NCBI RefSeq assembly: GCF_001617365.1
Contig: NZ_LVJR01000025.1
Coordinates: forward strand, 1 to 64,000
Origin: Rhodanobacter sp. FW104-R8
GTDB lineage: Bacteria; Pseudomonadota; Gammaproteobacteria; Xanthomonadales; Rhodanobacteraceae
Direction: 5' to 3'
DNA: 64,000 nt
The translations under genes were made by a program, and so were the position numbers. Positions 45,321 through 53,721 of the stretch are shown one piece after another. The notes beneath the pieces were generated by a model. The model did no database searches. It saw only the letters and a list, made by a program, of their open reading frames with translations, and was not told the origin of the DNA. The first letter of the stretch is position 1, and each line of letters starts with the position of its first letter.

Positions 45321-45640
45321 CGCGTCCACCCCTTCACTTTCGCGTTATTGAGTTGTTCCCACCGCGCATCATCGGCATTTTGCCGGCGGATTAACTCGTT
45401 CTGATTGCTTTCGAGTTTCGTCACGCGATTATTCAGGCTAGGAATATCGCCCAGCGTCATCTGCAGGGATTCCACCTGCACCTGCAGCTTGATAATCGCC
45501 GAGCTTTGATTATTGATGGATGACGCGAGCCACAAGACACCGGCGAGGATCAGCCCCTGCATAATCATTCGCACGGATGCGCTCCAGTCTTTGTCGTGGT
45601 GGTCATGCAGCGGTGGTAGGTGACGCTCGTAATCGGTCAT
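45317..45640 (-). CDS. Lysis-cassette membrane protein with coiled coil
   Basis: A 107-residue protein with a His/Asp-rich N-terminus (HLPPLHDHHDKDW), one TM helix (about 25-42, MIMQGLILAGVLWLASSI) and a long coiled coil (LQVQVESLQMTLGDIPSLNNRVTKLESNQNELI). It heads the lysis cassette and overlaps the holin gene. It could be an antiholin, a second holin or an anchor for another lysis factor; no family is recognised. Confidence 0.6.
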   Translation of the reverse strand: MTDYERHLPPLHDHHDKDWSASVRMIMQGLILAGVLWLASSINNQSSAIIKLQVQVESLQMTLGDIPSLNNRVTKLESNQNELIRRQNADDARWEQLNNAKVKGWTR

Positions 45641-45963
45641 GGCGTCACCGGCCAGTCGATCGCCGCTGGGAACCCCGCCTGCGCTGGCACATCGCGCAGC
45701 GCCTGGCGATAGGTTGCCCATGCGGTCTTCTGCGTAGCCATCAGCGGCGAGTCGGGCATCTGCGTCCAGTCGCAGGCGGCAATAAGCCCGTCGCGCTTGG
45801 CGCGGGCATCAGCGGCGCGCGTATCAGGCGCTGGCTGCGGCGTGTTGCCAGCAGCCAGCCACGCCTCGTAGTCATCCCACCAGCGATGCCCACGCGGGAT
45901 ACTCGTGCCGTCAGCGAGGCGGATGACCAGATCGGGGTTTTGGGTAAGTTGGTACATGATCAA
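45637..45963 (-). CDS. Probable phage tail assembly chaperone
   Basis: A 108-residue protein with the layout of small phage proteins encoded after tail fibres: LADGTSIPRGHRWWDDYEAWLAAGNTPQPAPD, then a region KRDGLIAACDWTQMPDSPL and a C-terminal TYRQALRDVPAQAGFPAAIDWPVTP. These are features of XkdW/TAC-type proteins. It overlaps both the fibre gene and the next gene by 4 bp. Confidence 0.7.
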   Translation of the reverse strand: MIMYQLTQNPDLVIRLADGTSIPRGHRWWDDYEAWLAAGNTPQPAPDTRAADARAKRDGLIAACDWTQMPDSPLMATQKTAWATYRQALRDVPAQAGFPAAIDWPVTP

Positions 45964-46784
45964 AGCTCTGCGTCGGCAAAGATGGAAAATCCCCGGTACA
46001 CATAACCGTACCCTTGAACAAGGTTAGACGGCGGTGTGATATCGGCAGTGAATCCATTCACTGTAGGCGTGGCGGCAGTGAATGCAATAGCTGTTGCTAT
46101 CCCAACAGCAACCCCGTTTCCGATTATCGTGCCAAAAGCCTTATTCGTTATTGTCGGGGCTGATCTCTTCGTCATGGCGAAGTTGTATCCAGCCATCATG
46201 TCCGTGGCTGAAAACGCGAAACCTAAAATCTGCGGGCCGTTCACAGCTTCGCCGTAACGCTGGCACAAACTCAGTTCAATCTGCGACGGCCGCCACTCAA
46301 ACTCCGTCGCCACGCTGCCCAGTTCGATCTGCACGCGCTTGTAGGTGACCGCCGCGCCTGCCGGCGTCAGCGTCAGCGTCACGTTGCCGGTGCTGCCGGC
46401 AGGCACTGCGACGGCCACACCGACGCGGCCGCTGCCTGCGACGATGGTGCCGATCACCCCCTCCACGTTCACCGTCAGGTTGCCGCCGGTCAGCGCGTCG
46501 ACGCTCACCGTGATCGTTTTGCCGGCCAGGTCAGGCGCTTCGATCACCTGCACCAGCGGGCCGCTAGTATGCGTCAGCACGCCCGCGCTCAGCGAGATAT
46601 TGCAGCCGCCGGTACCCGCTTTCCAGCGATCGAACCCGTAGACGCCTGCCGCTAACGCCCCGCCCGCGAACACGCGCTGGTTGATCGCGAAGTCGCCGTT
46701 GATGAGGTAGTTCTTAAAACCACGATTCCAGTTGTCCGCGCCGGCCTGAAGGTCTGCTGCGGGGAGACTCGCGAGGTTCGGCAT
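45960..46784 (-). CDS. Tail fibre protein with NGDF-type lectin-like module
   Basis: A 274-residue protein. FKNYLINGDFAINQRVF (23-39) is a motif common at the start of carbohydrate-binding-like domains in phage fibres. A beta-rich jelly-roll region (about 40-170) follows, and the C-terminus (GYGYVYRGFSIFADAEL) is likely exposed at the tip. It may bind host polysaccharide. It lies 1 bp after the preceding fibre gene. Confidence 0.7.
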   Translation of the reverse strand: MPNLASLPAADLQAGADNWNRGFKNYLINGDFAINQRVFAGGALAAGVYGFDRWKAGTGGCNISLSAGVLTHTSGPLVQVIEAPDLAGKTITVSVDALTGGNLTVNVEGVIGTIVAGSGRVGVAVAVPAGSTGNVTLTLTPAGAAVTYKRVQIELGSVATEFEWRPSQIELSLCQRYGEAVNGPQILGFAFSATDMMAGYNFAMTKRSAPTITNKAFGTIIGNGVAVGIATAIAFTAATPTVNGFTADITPPSNLVQGYGYVYRGFSIFADAEL

Positions 46785-46785
46785 G

Positions 46786-47616
46786 TCAGTTTGTCACCGT
46801 GATGAAGTCACCGGCCTGCGTGACGATGGGCGTGCCGGCGATGGTGGTCAGAAATGATGCATGGACGGCATCGGAGGTGGCCTTGTTCGCGCTGATCTGC
46901 GCCTGCAGTTTGCCCAGCGCGCCGAGCACCGTATCGGTCGCGGCAATGACGGCGTTCGTGGCGGTGGACAGACCAGCCAGTACCGTCGCCAGCACGCGTG
47001 CGGCGGTGAAGTAGAGGTTTGCGCCTTCGGCCAGGTCGGTGGTGGTCGCTGCGCTGGTGCCGGACAGTCGCCCCCATGCATCGCGCACAAAGCGCTGCAG
47101 CGTGCCGCCGCCGGCGTCGGTCACCATGGCCAGGTCGATCGTCGGCAGCCCCGCCGAGGCGTCGCCGTTGGCGACCGTGATGCGGCCCGCGGTGCCGGTG
47201 ATGGTCGCCGCCCGCGATCCGGTCTTGCGGCCCTTGGCGTCGAAGGTGGTCGCCAGCAGGGCGCCGGCACCCGAGTCCGTCAAGGCGGTCAGGTCGGCCG
47301 TGATGGACGTGCCGCCGACGTAGGCCAGGGTGACGTTGGTCGAGTTGGCCAGGATGCCGCCCACCGCGTCCTGCGCGCGCCGGCTGGTGAACCACAGGTT
47401 CCACTGGCCTTCTTCCAGATCATCGGTGGTGGTGATCGTGCCGGTGCCGGCGGTCGCTGTGCTGCCGAACAGCGCGGCCAGCTGCGCGAGCGTGCCTACC
47501 GTGCCATCGGGTAGCAGAAGGTTCACGCCGATCTGCGCGCCAACAGTCGCCGCAGGGTCGATCAGTACCGACTGCGTCGGGCTGGTGCGGTGGACGGGGA
47601 CGCGGACTCGGGCCAT
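46786..47616 (-). CDS. Tail fibre/spike protein with NLYFT-type repeats
   Basis: A 276-residue protein rich in Ala, Thr and Gly. Two related repeats TTTDDLEEGQWNLWFTSRRAQDAV (about 62-85) and TTTDLAEGANLYFTAARVLATVL (about 193-215) match the NLYFTxxR repeat found in trimeric phage fibres. The C-terminus TPIVTQAGDFITVTN is beta. It probably connects the nozzle or tail to the distal fibre encoded downstream. Confidence 0.72.
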   Translation of the reverse strand: MARVRVPVHRTSPTQSVLIDPAATVGAQIGVNLLLPDGTVGTLAQLAALFGSTATAGTGTITTTDDLEEGQWNLWFTSRRAQDAVGGILANSTNVTLAYVGGTSITADLTALTDSGAGALLATTFDAKGRKTGSRAATITGTAGRITVANGDASAGLPTIDLAMVTDAGGGTLQRFVRDAWGRLSGTSAATTTDLAEGANLYFTAARVLATVLAGLSTATNAVIAATDTVLGALGKLQAQISANKATSDAVHASFLTTIAGTPIVTQAGDFITVTN

Positions 47617-47728
47617 GCCGGAAGCGTGACCAAGTGCGGCAAGGGGTCAACGGCAGGGCAAAAGAAAGGGCGACCGAAGCCGCCAGTGAAACCATCCCGT
47701 CCAGCAACGCTGACTCGTGGCCGAGGAT

Positions 47729-50008
47729 TTACGGCCGCTGCCCCTGGCTTTGCGCTCCATGCACCTGGCCTTCCAGCATGAGAAGGTCGCCGAGCGCGCC
47801 AGGCTTCTTCTTCTGCGCCTGCTTCAGCAACGCCCGCTCGATCGAGTCAGCGGTTGCCTGCGAATCCAGCGCTGTCGATCCGATGCGCTGTGCGATCTTC
47901 GCGTTCACGCCCTGCGCTGCTTCCGGCAGCAGTCCGCCGAGCATGGCGCCGGCAATGCCAGCCCCCGGTACCGGGATCATGTGACCGAGCGTGCCGCCCA
48001 GGCCGATGCCGATGGACCGCGACAGCGCACCGGGTTTGCCGGCGAGCGGGTCACCGAACAGCCCGCGGCCAATCGCGGAACCTTGGCCAGCTTGCAGATC
48101 GGCCGCGGTGCCGGGCCCGGATGCGGCGAGCTTGTTGTCGGAGATCATGCGCCGCTCGAGGCTGGCGCGCACGGCGTCGAGCTGCTTGCGTGCGGCATCC
48201 GACATCGGGTAACGCGCCTTGTCGTCGCCCCTCAGAACTTGCCGAAGACGAGTAATTGCAAGCTGTGGATCGCCAGCAGCGTTAAGGCTATGAGGGCTGT
48301 TTGGATCAAGAAGCTTCCGTACCGACTCCATGGTATTGATCGGTTCGGAGTTGCGCGCGTACGTCGCCAGGTAATCAGAATACCCCGGTGCGTGGGCGTC
48401 GATAAGCGCCGTAAGCTTGGCTTTGACGGGATCAAGGGCCGCGATTTCCTGACCGGAGGCGAGTGCGCCATTGGGCTTGACGATGTAGTCCTTGATGTTC
48501 TGCCGCACCGAGTCAAGAACATCGACGGGAACCTTCCCACGGGTATTCTGTGACTCCTTGATCGTGTTGGCAATGGCATCCAGTGCCGGCCGGATCGTGG
48601 CTCGCGCTCCCTGACCCGTGTTCCGCAGCAGCGCGAGCTGGTTGATGATGGGCGTCGGGTCGATCATGTTGCGGTCGATGCTGCCGAACGCGCTCGCAAA
48701 TGCCTTCTGTGCCCTTGGCGAGCTGACGCTTTGCTCCAGCTCCTGCAGCATCGGGTAGGCGTCATCTTCTTGCAGCGTGCCGCCCTTCACCTTGGCGACG
48801 ATGCCGCGGGCCTCCTGCAACGCCCGGTAGTCATCGCCGCGGGTCATCGGCTTATTCAGCGCGTCGTCGATCTGTTTGCCGGCATCGTTCCAGCGGATCT
48901 CCGGCGTGGCCGGCGTCAAGTGCTGGTCGATGAATGGCTGCGCCGCCTGCTTGCGCGCCAGCTTGGCCGCCTCCAGGTCGGCATCCGTCCCGGCCAGCTT
49001 GGTCACGACGTCCATCCGCGCCGCGTTGTTGGCGTTGTCGCCGCGCACGAAGTCGGCCGCCGTCGCCGGGTTGTTCCGCAACACGCGCTCCTGCGCCACC
49101 GCTTCGGGCGACGGGTTGGCCTGCGCCGCGGTCAGGCGCTCCCCGGGAACATCCGGCACAGCCGCGCGAAGGTTCGCCACGGCCTGCGGGTCGTTGCCGA
49201 AGCGGGCCAGGATCTGCCGGTCGGCGATGGCCTGCGGGTCGCGGACATGCTCCAGCACGTCACTGACGCCGCTGCGGATGGCGCCGGCACCTTTGCCGAT
49301 GCCGTGCAGAACAGGGCCGGTCGCGGCGCCCGTGCCGACCTGCAGCGCCTTCTGGGCCGCGAAGCTGCCGTCACCGAGCGCCGGCTGTGCCGCGCCGATC
49401 GCGCCGCCTTCCACGGCCAGCTGGCCGAGCTTCTGCAGGGTCGTCTCGGCCTTCGGGATCACGCCAGCGGCACGCAGCGAGCCGATACCGGCGGCGAACG
49501 GCGCAACCTCGCCCACGATGGCACCTGCCACGCTACCGGGGTTGGTCGGGATGCCGCTCTGATACGTCTCTTCCCGGTCGCGTGCGAAGCGATCTGCAGC
49601 ATCCGCTGCGCCGCCGCCGATCCCGTGCGCCACAAGCTGCCCCAGGCCCACGGGGATGTTCTGCGCGTGATGCATGGCCGCCACCGGTGCGCCGATGGCG
49701 TTGTCTGCCGTCGTGTCGACCACTTTCCGCAGCGTCGAATCTTCCGGCAGGCTGGCGTCCGTTTTCATCCGCGCCAGGTTGGCGAGCGCTGCAACCAGGC
49801 CGAGCGGCGAGCTGCCGAGCGAGTCGTTGATCGCAATGGTGCGGTTGGCGCCCTGCTCCGCCCGCTGCTGGTCACCGGCGTGCACCACCTGCGTCGGCAG
49901 CTGCTCGACCGGTGCGGCCGGCGCCTGTCCGGTCAGATCGGACAGCTTCATGCGCGCCGGCGAGCTCGCCGTCTGCTGCGGAGCCGCGGTCAATTCGGAA
50001 AGCTTCAT
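47729..50008 (-). CDS. Large virion protein, probable internal/ejection protein
   Basis: A 759-residue protein not recognised as a named family. It opens with two near-identical short motifs, MKLSELT (1-7) and MKLSDLT (20-26). Glycine/alanine-rich hydrophobic stretches (GSVAGAIVGEVAPFAAGIGSL near 155-180 and GIGLGGTLGHMIPVPGAGIAGAMLGGLLPEAAQG near the C-terminus) could interact with membrane. Long helical regions lie between. Size, position between nozzle and fibres, and these stretches fit a DNA-ejection/inner-core protein. Confidence 0.6.
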   Translation of the reverse strand: MKLSELTAAPQQTASSPARMKLSDLTGQAPAAPVEQLPTQVVHAGDQQRAEQGANRTIAINDSLGSSPLGLVAALANLARMKTDASLPEDSTLRKVVDTTADNAIGAPVAAMHHAQNIPVGLGQLVAHGIGGGAADAADRFARDREETYQSGIPTNPGSVAGAIVGEVAPFAAGIGSLRAAGVIPKAETTLQKLGQLAVEGGAIGAAQPALGDGSFAAQKALQVGTGAATGPVLHGIGKGAGAIRSGVSDVLEHVRDPQAIADRQILARFGNDPQAVANLRAAVPDVPGERLTAAQANPSPEAVAQERVLRNNPATAADFVRGDNANNAARMDVVTKLAGTDADLEAAKLARKQAAQPFIDQHLTPATPEIRWNDAGKQIDDALNKPMTRGDDYRALQEARGIVAKVKGGTLQEDDAYPMLQELEQSVSSPRAQKAFASAFGSIDRNMIDPTPIINQLALLRNTGQGARATIRPALDAIANTIKESQNTRGKVPVDVLDSVRQNIKDYIVKPNGALASGQEIAALDPVKAKLTALIDAHAPGYSDYLATYARNSEPINTMESVRKLLDPNSPHSLNAAGDPQLAITRLRQVLRGDDKARYPMSDAARKQLDAVRASLERRMISDNKLAASGPGTAADLQAGQGSAIGRGLFGDPLAGKPGALSRSIGIGLGGTLGHMIPVPGAGIAGAMLGGLLPEAAQGVNAKIAQRIGSTALDSQATADSIERALLKQAQKKKPGALGDLLMLEGQVHGAQSQGQRP

Positions 50009-51486
50009 TGCACCGGCTCCACGTCGGGGTCATTCGGGTCGCCACCGGTCACGCGGTAGGGCTTGCCGTTGTGCATGATGATCTGGCCGATCTGGAAGCC
50101 ACCTTGCGCCGGCGCAGGCGTCTGCGGTGCTGGAGCGGCCTGCAACGCGTCGCCGATGTTGCCGAAGTCATCCTGCGCCAGACCCGACCGCTGCATGGTC
50201 TTGTCGAACGCGCCACGCGCTTCCGGGCTGACGAGCGGCCGGAGATCCTTCGTCGTGCCCATGCCAGACGTGTACTGGTCCTGCAGCGCCGCCACCTTGC
50301 CGCCGATCAGCTTGGTGAGCGTGCCGATGGCCGCGTTGAGCTGTTCCGGCGACTGCGCGCCATCCAGGTTCTTCAGGTTCTCTTCGATATCCATCTGCGA
50401 GCCACCCGAGGCGCGCCACACTTTGGCGACCTCGTCGGCTACGGCCTTTTTCGCCGTGTTGAACTTGGCGATGTCCGGGTCACCGAACGTGGCGGCGACG
50501 GCGTTCTTGAGCTTGTTGTACGGCTGAAAGCCTGTGTTGTTGAGGTCACCCGCGTAATCCGACAGCGTGCCCAGATGCTCGGCCACGGTGTTCAGTGAGT
50601 TGACGGTGCGCGACTCCGGTCCGGAGGTGAACGCCTTGCGCGTGCCGGCGCGCGCGTTGTAGTTCACCGCGTCGAACGTCGGGTCGTACTGCGCCACGTC
50701 CTGCAGCATGCCCTGCCAGTACGCTGACTTGAGCGCGGTGCCGGTCGGGAAGGCCATGCGGCCCTCGGCCAGCGCCTTGACCTGCGCCGCCTTGGTCGGG
50801 TCGATGGCTTGCAGGTACGCATCCCCGTGCGGACCGTTCGGGTTGGCCGCTGGCACCGGCAGGCCGCCATCGCCGCCGGCGCGCGGGTTGAAGCCGCCCA
50901 CCGACGTCTGTTTGTCGAACAGTCGCGCATGCGCCAGATCGGACTGTGCGCCGGCATAGTGCTGCGCCGCCGAGGCTCGCTTATCACCCACCATCGCATC
51001 GCCCAGCGCGGTCATCTGGATCGGTTGATCCGGCGCGGCGTAGGGGTTGAATACCTGGCCCTGATCCACCTTCGTGGCTTCCAGCGGCTTGCCCTGCGCC
51101 AGCGCCAGCTGCCGGTTCGCCATCGCAATGTCACCCAGGCGCGTGGCGTCTGCCGCATCCGCCAGCGCCTTGCCAGCGGTCGGCGCCTGCAAGACGCCAA
51201 GCTTGCCAAGGTCGACCACATCGTTGCTGCGCAGGATGCTGCCGAGCAACCCCGCCTGATCCGGCGCATAGCCCGCTGTCGTCAGCGCGCCGGGGTTTAT
51301 CCCTTGCCGAGCGTCCAGACGATCCTCGCCGATCATCGCATCCGCACGATTCTTGCGTGCTGACGCCATGCGGTCAGCTACCTGCGCGCCGAGCGCCTGG
51401 CCCTGATAGTAGGCTTTGCCGTCGTCGGGCTGCCCGAAGATGAGCTGGCCGAGTTGCGAGCCGAGATTTTGTGCGCCGGTAGGCAT
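50005..51486 (-). CDS. Virion structural protein, probable internal protein
   Basis: A 493-residue soluble protein with no recognised domain. It is rich in Ala, Gly, Gln and Asp and mostly helical; the C-terminus ends in a small beta motif GGFQIGQIIMHNGKPYRVTGGDPNDPDVE. It begins MPTGAQNLGSQLGQLIFGQPDDGKAYYQGQALG. Its stop overlaps the start of the 759-residue protein (ATGA), and it lies in the cluster of internal proteins, so an ejection or inner-core role is likely but unproven. Confidence 0.6.
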   Translation of the reverse strand: MPTGAQNLGSQLGQLIFGQPDDGKAYYQGQALGAQVADRMASARKNRADAMIGEDRLDARQGINPGALTTAGYAPDQAGLLGSILRSNDVVDLGKLGVLQAPTAGKALADAADATRLGDIAMANRQLALAQGKPLEATKVDQGQVFNPYAAPDQPIQMTALGDAMVGDKRASAAQHYAGAQSDLAHARLFDKQTSVGGFNPRAGGDGGLPVPAANPNGPHGDAYLQAIDPTKAAQVKALAEGRMAFPTGTALKSAYWQGMLQDVAQYDPTFDAVNYNARAGTRKAFTSGPESRTVNSLNTVAEHLGTLSDYAGDLNNTGFQPYNKLKNAVAATFGDPDIAKFNTAKKAVADEVAKVWRASGGSQMDIEENLKNLDGAQSPEQLNAAIGTLTKLIGGKVAALQDQYTSGMGTTKDLRPLVSPEARGAFDKTMQRSGLAQDDFGNIGDALQAAPAPQTPAPAQGGFQIGQIIMHNGKPYRVTGGDPNDPDVEPVQ

Positions 51487-51496
51487 GGTGAATCCC

Positions 51497-52159
51497 TCAG
51501 TAGCTCGGCATGTTGTAGGTGAGTCCGCCACCGGCTGACAGCGTGTTGCCGTATGCGTTGCCTGCGCCAGATGCCGCCGATGTGCCGCCTGACGCCACGC
51601 CACCCGCCGCGGCCGACATGAGGCCGGAAGCAAGGTCGATCTTCGCGTTGCGCCGGATCCGCCCCAGCTTCAGCTGATCGAGGAAGTTCTGGCCCTGCGA
51701 CTCGCGCCCGATCAGGCCGATGTCCGTGGCGAGGTTGCCGTAGTCGAAGCCCTCCTGCTGCCGCTGGATGCCCGGCGCGTCCATGCGTGCCATCAAGCCG
51801 GCGGTCTTGTCGGCGTAGCTGCTGGCGTCGTTGGCGGCAGTGGCGGCGTCGGTCTTGAACGTGTCGCTGCCGATGTTTGGCGTCAGGCCGTTTTCGACGG
51901 TCGACCGGTTGCGACGCAACACGTTCATGTAGTCGTCGAGGCGAGACTGCTTGGCCGATGCCGCATTGCTGTCGGCCAGCCTGGCAACGGCGTCGTTGAC
52001 CTTGGCGTCCGCTTCCTTCTGGATGCGCGACTGGTTGCGAATGCCGAGCGCAGCCTGATTGTCCTGGCGCTCTGCGGTCTTCGTGGTGTTGTAGTACTGG
52101 CCGCCAGCAGCTGCGGCAGCAAGGGCAAGGCCGATGGCGGTAGAGGTTGCGATAGCCAT
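51497..52159 (-). CDS. Phage virion protein, small internal-type
   Basis: A 220-residue protein with a hydrophobic N-terminus (MAIATSTAIGLALAAAAAGG, which could be a membrane-inserting segment), a helical centre (about 30-160) rich in Ala, Asp and Gln, and a Gly/Ser/Ala-rich C-terminal tail ending TYNMPSY. No family is recognised. It is near the ejection-type proteins. Start at 52159. Confidence 0.6.
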   Translation of the reverse strand: MAIATSTAIGLALAAAAAGGQYYNTTKTAERQDNQAALGIRNQSRIQKEADAKVNDAVARLADSNAASAKQSRLDDYMNVLRRNRSTVENGLTPNIGSDTFKTDAATAANDASSYADKTAGLMARMDAPGIQRQQEGFDYGNLATDIGLIGRESQGQNFLDQLKLGRIRRNAKIDLASGLMSAAAGGVASGGTSAASGAGNAYGNTLSAGGGLTYNMPSY

Positions 52160-52160
52160 G

Positions 52161-52604
52161 TCAGAGCACCTTCGTGTAGGCGTGTTCGCTGGGCGTGTAG
52201 CCCATGCGGGAATAGATCGCCTCCGCGCCTTCGCACTGGCCTGCAAGGCACATCATGCGGATCATGTCGGCGCCCTTGGCGCGGCACGCGGGCTCGATGG
52301 CAGCCAGCAGTTCGGCACCAATGCCGGAGCGCTGGTGTTCTGGCTCGACCCACCAGACCAGCTCCGTGGCCATCGCCTTGGCGATGTTGAAGGTGAAGGG
52401 CTCGATGAACAGGCCGACCATGCCCACCACGGCGCCCTCGGCCTCCGCAATCAGCATGACGCCCTGCTCCATCATCACGATCGCCAGCCCCGCGGCCGAC
52501 TCTTCCGCCATCGGCGCAATGCTGGCGTAGCGGGTCTGCGCGTAGAAGCGCCCCGCCATCTCCACGATGCGCGGAATGTCGTCGTGCGTCGCCTGCCTGA
52601 TCAT
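52161..52604 (-). CDS. GNAT-family acetyltransferase encoded in the virion cluster
   Basis: A 147-residue protein starting MIRQATHDDIPRIVEMAGRFY with the GNAT motif A-like EHQRSGIGAELLAAIEP. The fold seems complete (YSRMGYTPSEHAYTKVL at the end). Acetyltransferase genes among phage structural genes are known but their targets are not. It overlaps the 207-residue gene upstream by 4 bp and precedes the 220-residue gene by 1 bp. Confidence 0.85.
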   Translation of the reverse strand: MIRQATHDDIPRIVEMAGRFYAQTRYASIAPMAEESAAGLAIVMMEQGVMLIAEAEGAVVGMVGLFIEPFTFNIAKAMATELVWWVEPEHQRSGIGAELLAAIEPACRAKGADMIRMMCLAGQCEGAEAIYSRMGYTPSEHAYTKVL

Positions 52605-53224
52605 CCGCCGTACCCTCCGCTGGCGCCGCCGTAGAGCGCGACACGCTTGCCGCCCGGCGTCCCGTCGAGATAGCCCTGGCGGAACTTCTGCTGATCCTTC
52701 ACGTTCTGCAGGAAGCTATTCGTTTGCCCGAACGAATCGGCGAGGCTGCCAAGCTGCGCTTCCGACCTGCCAGCCTCCAGATTCGAGCGCATCGCCGCCG
52801 ATGCCTGCTGTGCGGCTGTCGTGGCATCCAGCCCGCTGGTCGCCAGCGAAATCAGCCGGGACCGCGCATCCTGATCAGCGGCGGACAGGCTGGCGCCGGC
52901 GCCCTGCGCCTTCTGCTCGACCTGCAGCAAGCCGCGGCCGTAGTCTTGCCCCAGCTGCTGCTGCTGATCGACCTGCGTGCTGCCGCCGGTCAGGCCGGAC
53001 CGCGCCAGCGCGAACTTGAGGCCGCGGTCGGCGTTGCCTTTCTGGCGGTCCAGATCCTGCTGGTAGTAGCTGCGCGTCGCGTTGACGAAGTCGTTGATGT
53101 CCGCCTGGCGCTTCGGGTCGTTGAAGACCTGATTGACGCGCGACTGCGTGCCGCGAATAGCGGCCTGCCGCTGCGCCTCGGCCGCATTGGCTTCCTTCGC
53201 TGCTTTGTTGCCGCCACTGCTCAT
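52601..53224 (-). CDS. Phage virion protein, unknown function
   Basis: A 207-residue largely helical soluble protein rich in Ala, Gln and Gly (ANAAEAQRQAAIRGTQSRVNQVFND; QVDQQQQLGQDYGRGLLQVEQKAQGAGASLS). The C-terminus is Gly/Tyr-rich (ALYGGASGGYGG). No domain is recognised. It starts and ends in 4-bp overlaps with its neighbours, so it is firmly within the late operon. Confidence 0.6.
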   Translation of the reverse strand: MSSGGNKAAKEANAAEAQRQAAIRGTQSRVNQVFNDPKRQADINDFVNATRSYYQQDLDRQKGNADRGLKFALARSGLTGGSTQVDQQQQLGQDYGRGLLQVEQKAQGAGASLSAADQDARSRLISLATSGLDATTAAQQASAAMRSNLEAGRSEAQLGSLADSFGQTNSFLQNVKDQQKFRQGYLDGTPGGKRVALYGGASGGYGG

Positions 53225-53721
53225 GCCTTGATCCTCGCAAATGCCACCGCGTCCTGGCCGTCGGCGAAATACCCGCGCAACACGCCTTCGCGCTGCATCA
53301 ACAGGCTGCGCTCGTACCACGCGTGCGCCTGCGTGCGGCTGGCCAGCGCGAACGTCTCGATGCGGTGCGCGCCGTTGGACAGCAGGTCATCCATCAGGCC
53401 GCGGCACACCTTCGTCATCGCGCGCCAGTGATTCGCCCAGCCCTGCGGTGTTCCCGCCAGCCAGCCCTCGTACACGCCGGCGCGGACGGGGCAGAAACCG
53501 CCGACCAGCACCGGCAGCCCATCGCGACCCACCATCACGAACTGGCTCCCCGGCGAGGCGACCAGCGATCGCGCCGCCACGTCCGGCACGTATTCCGGCA
53601 GCCCGGTCAGCGCCAGATACTGCGCGATCTCGTCCGGCCGCATGTGGGCGGCGATGTAGGCAAAGTCCTGCACGATCGGCATGCCAAGGCGGATCTCGGG
53701 GAGCTGGTTTCCGTCGGCCAT
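53221..53721 (-). CDS. gp13-like / GNAT-like internal virion protein
   Basis: A 166-residue protein. Segments SQFVMVGRDGLPVLVGGFCPVRAGVYEGWLAGTPQGWANHWRAMTKVCRGLMDDLL and RIETFALASRTQAHAWYERSLLMQREGVLRGYFADG resemble T7 gp13-type phage proteins, which have a GNAT-like fold without clear acetyl-CoA motifs. Its start codon touches the stop of the nozzle gene by one base. The family assignment is moderate. Confidence 0.65.
   Translation of the reverse strand: MADGNQLPEIRLGMPIVQDFAYIAAHMRPDEIAQYLALTGLPEYVPDVAARSLVASPGSQFVMVGRDGLPVLVGGFCPVRAGVYEGWLAGTPQGWANHWRAMTKVCRGLMDDLLSNGAHRIETFALASRTQAHAWYERSLLMQREGVLRGYFADGQDAVAFARIKA

Noticed and set aside
45960-47616. Diversity-generating retroelement acting on the tail fibres
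   Set aside because: No reverse transcriptase gene, no template repeat and no C-type-lectin variable region are visible in the window.
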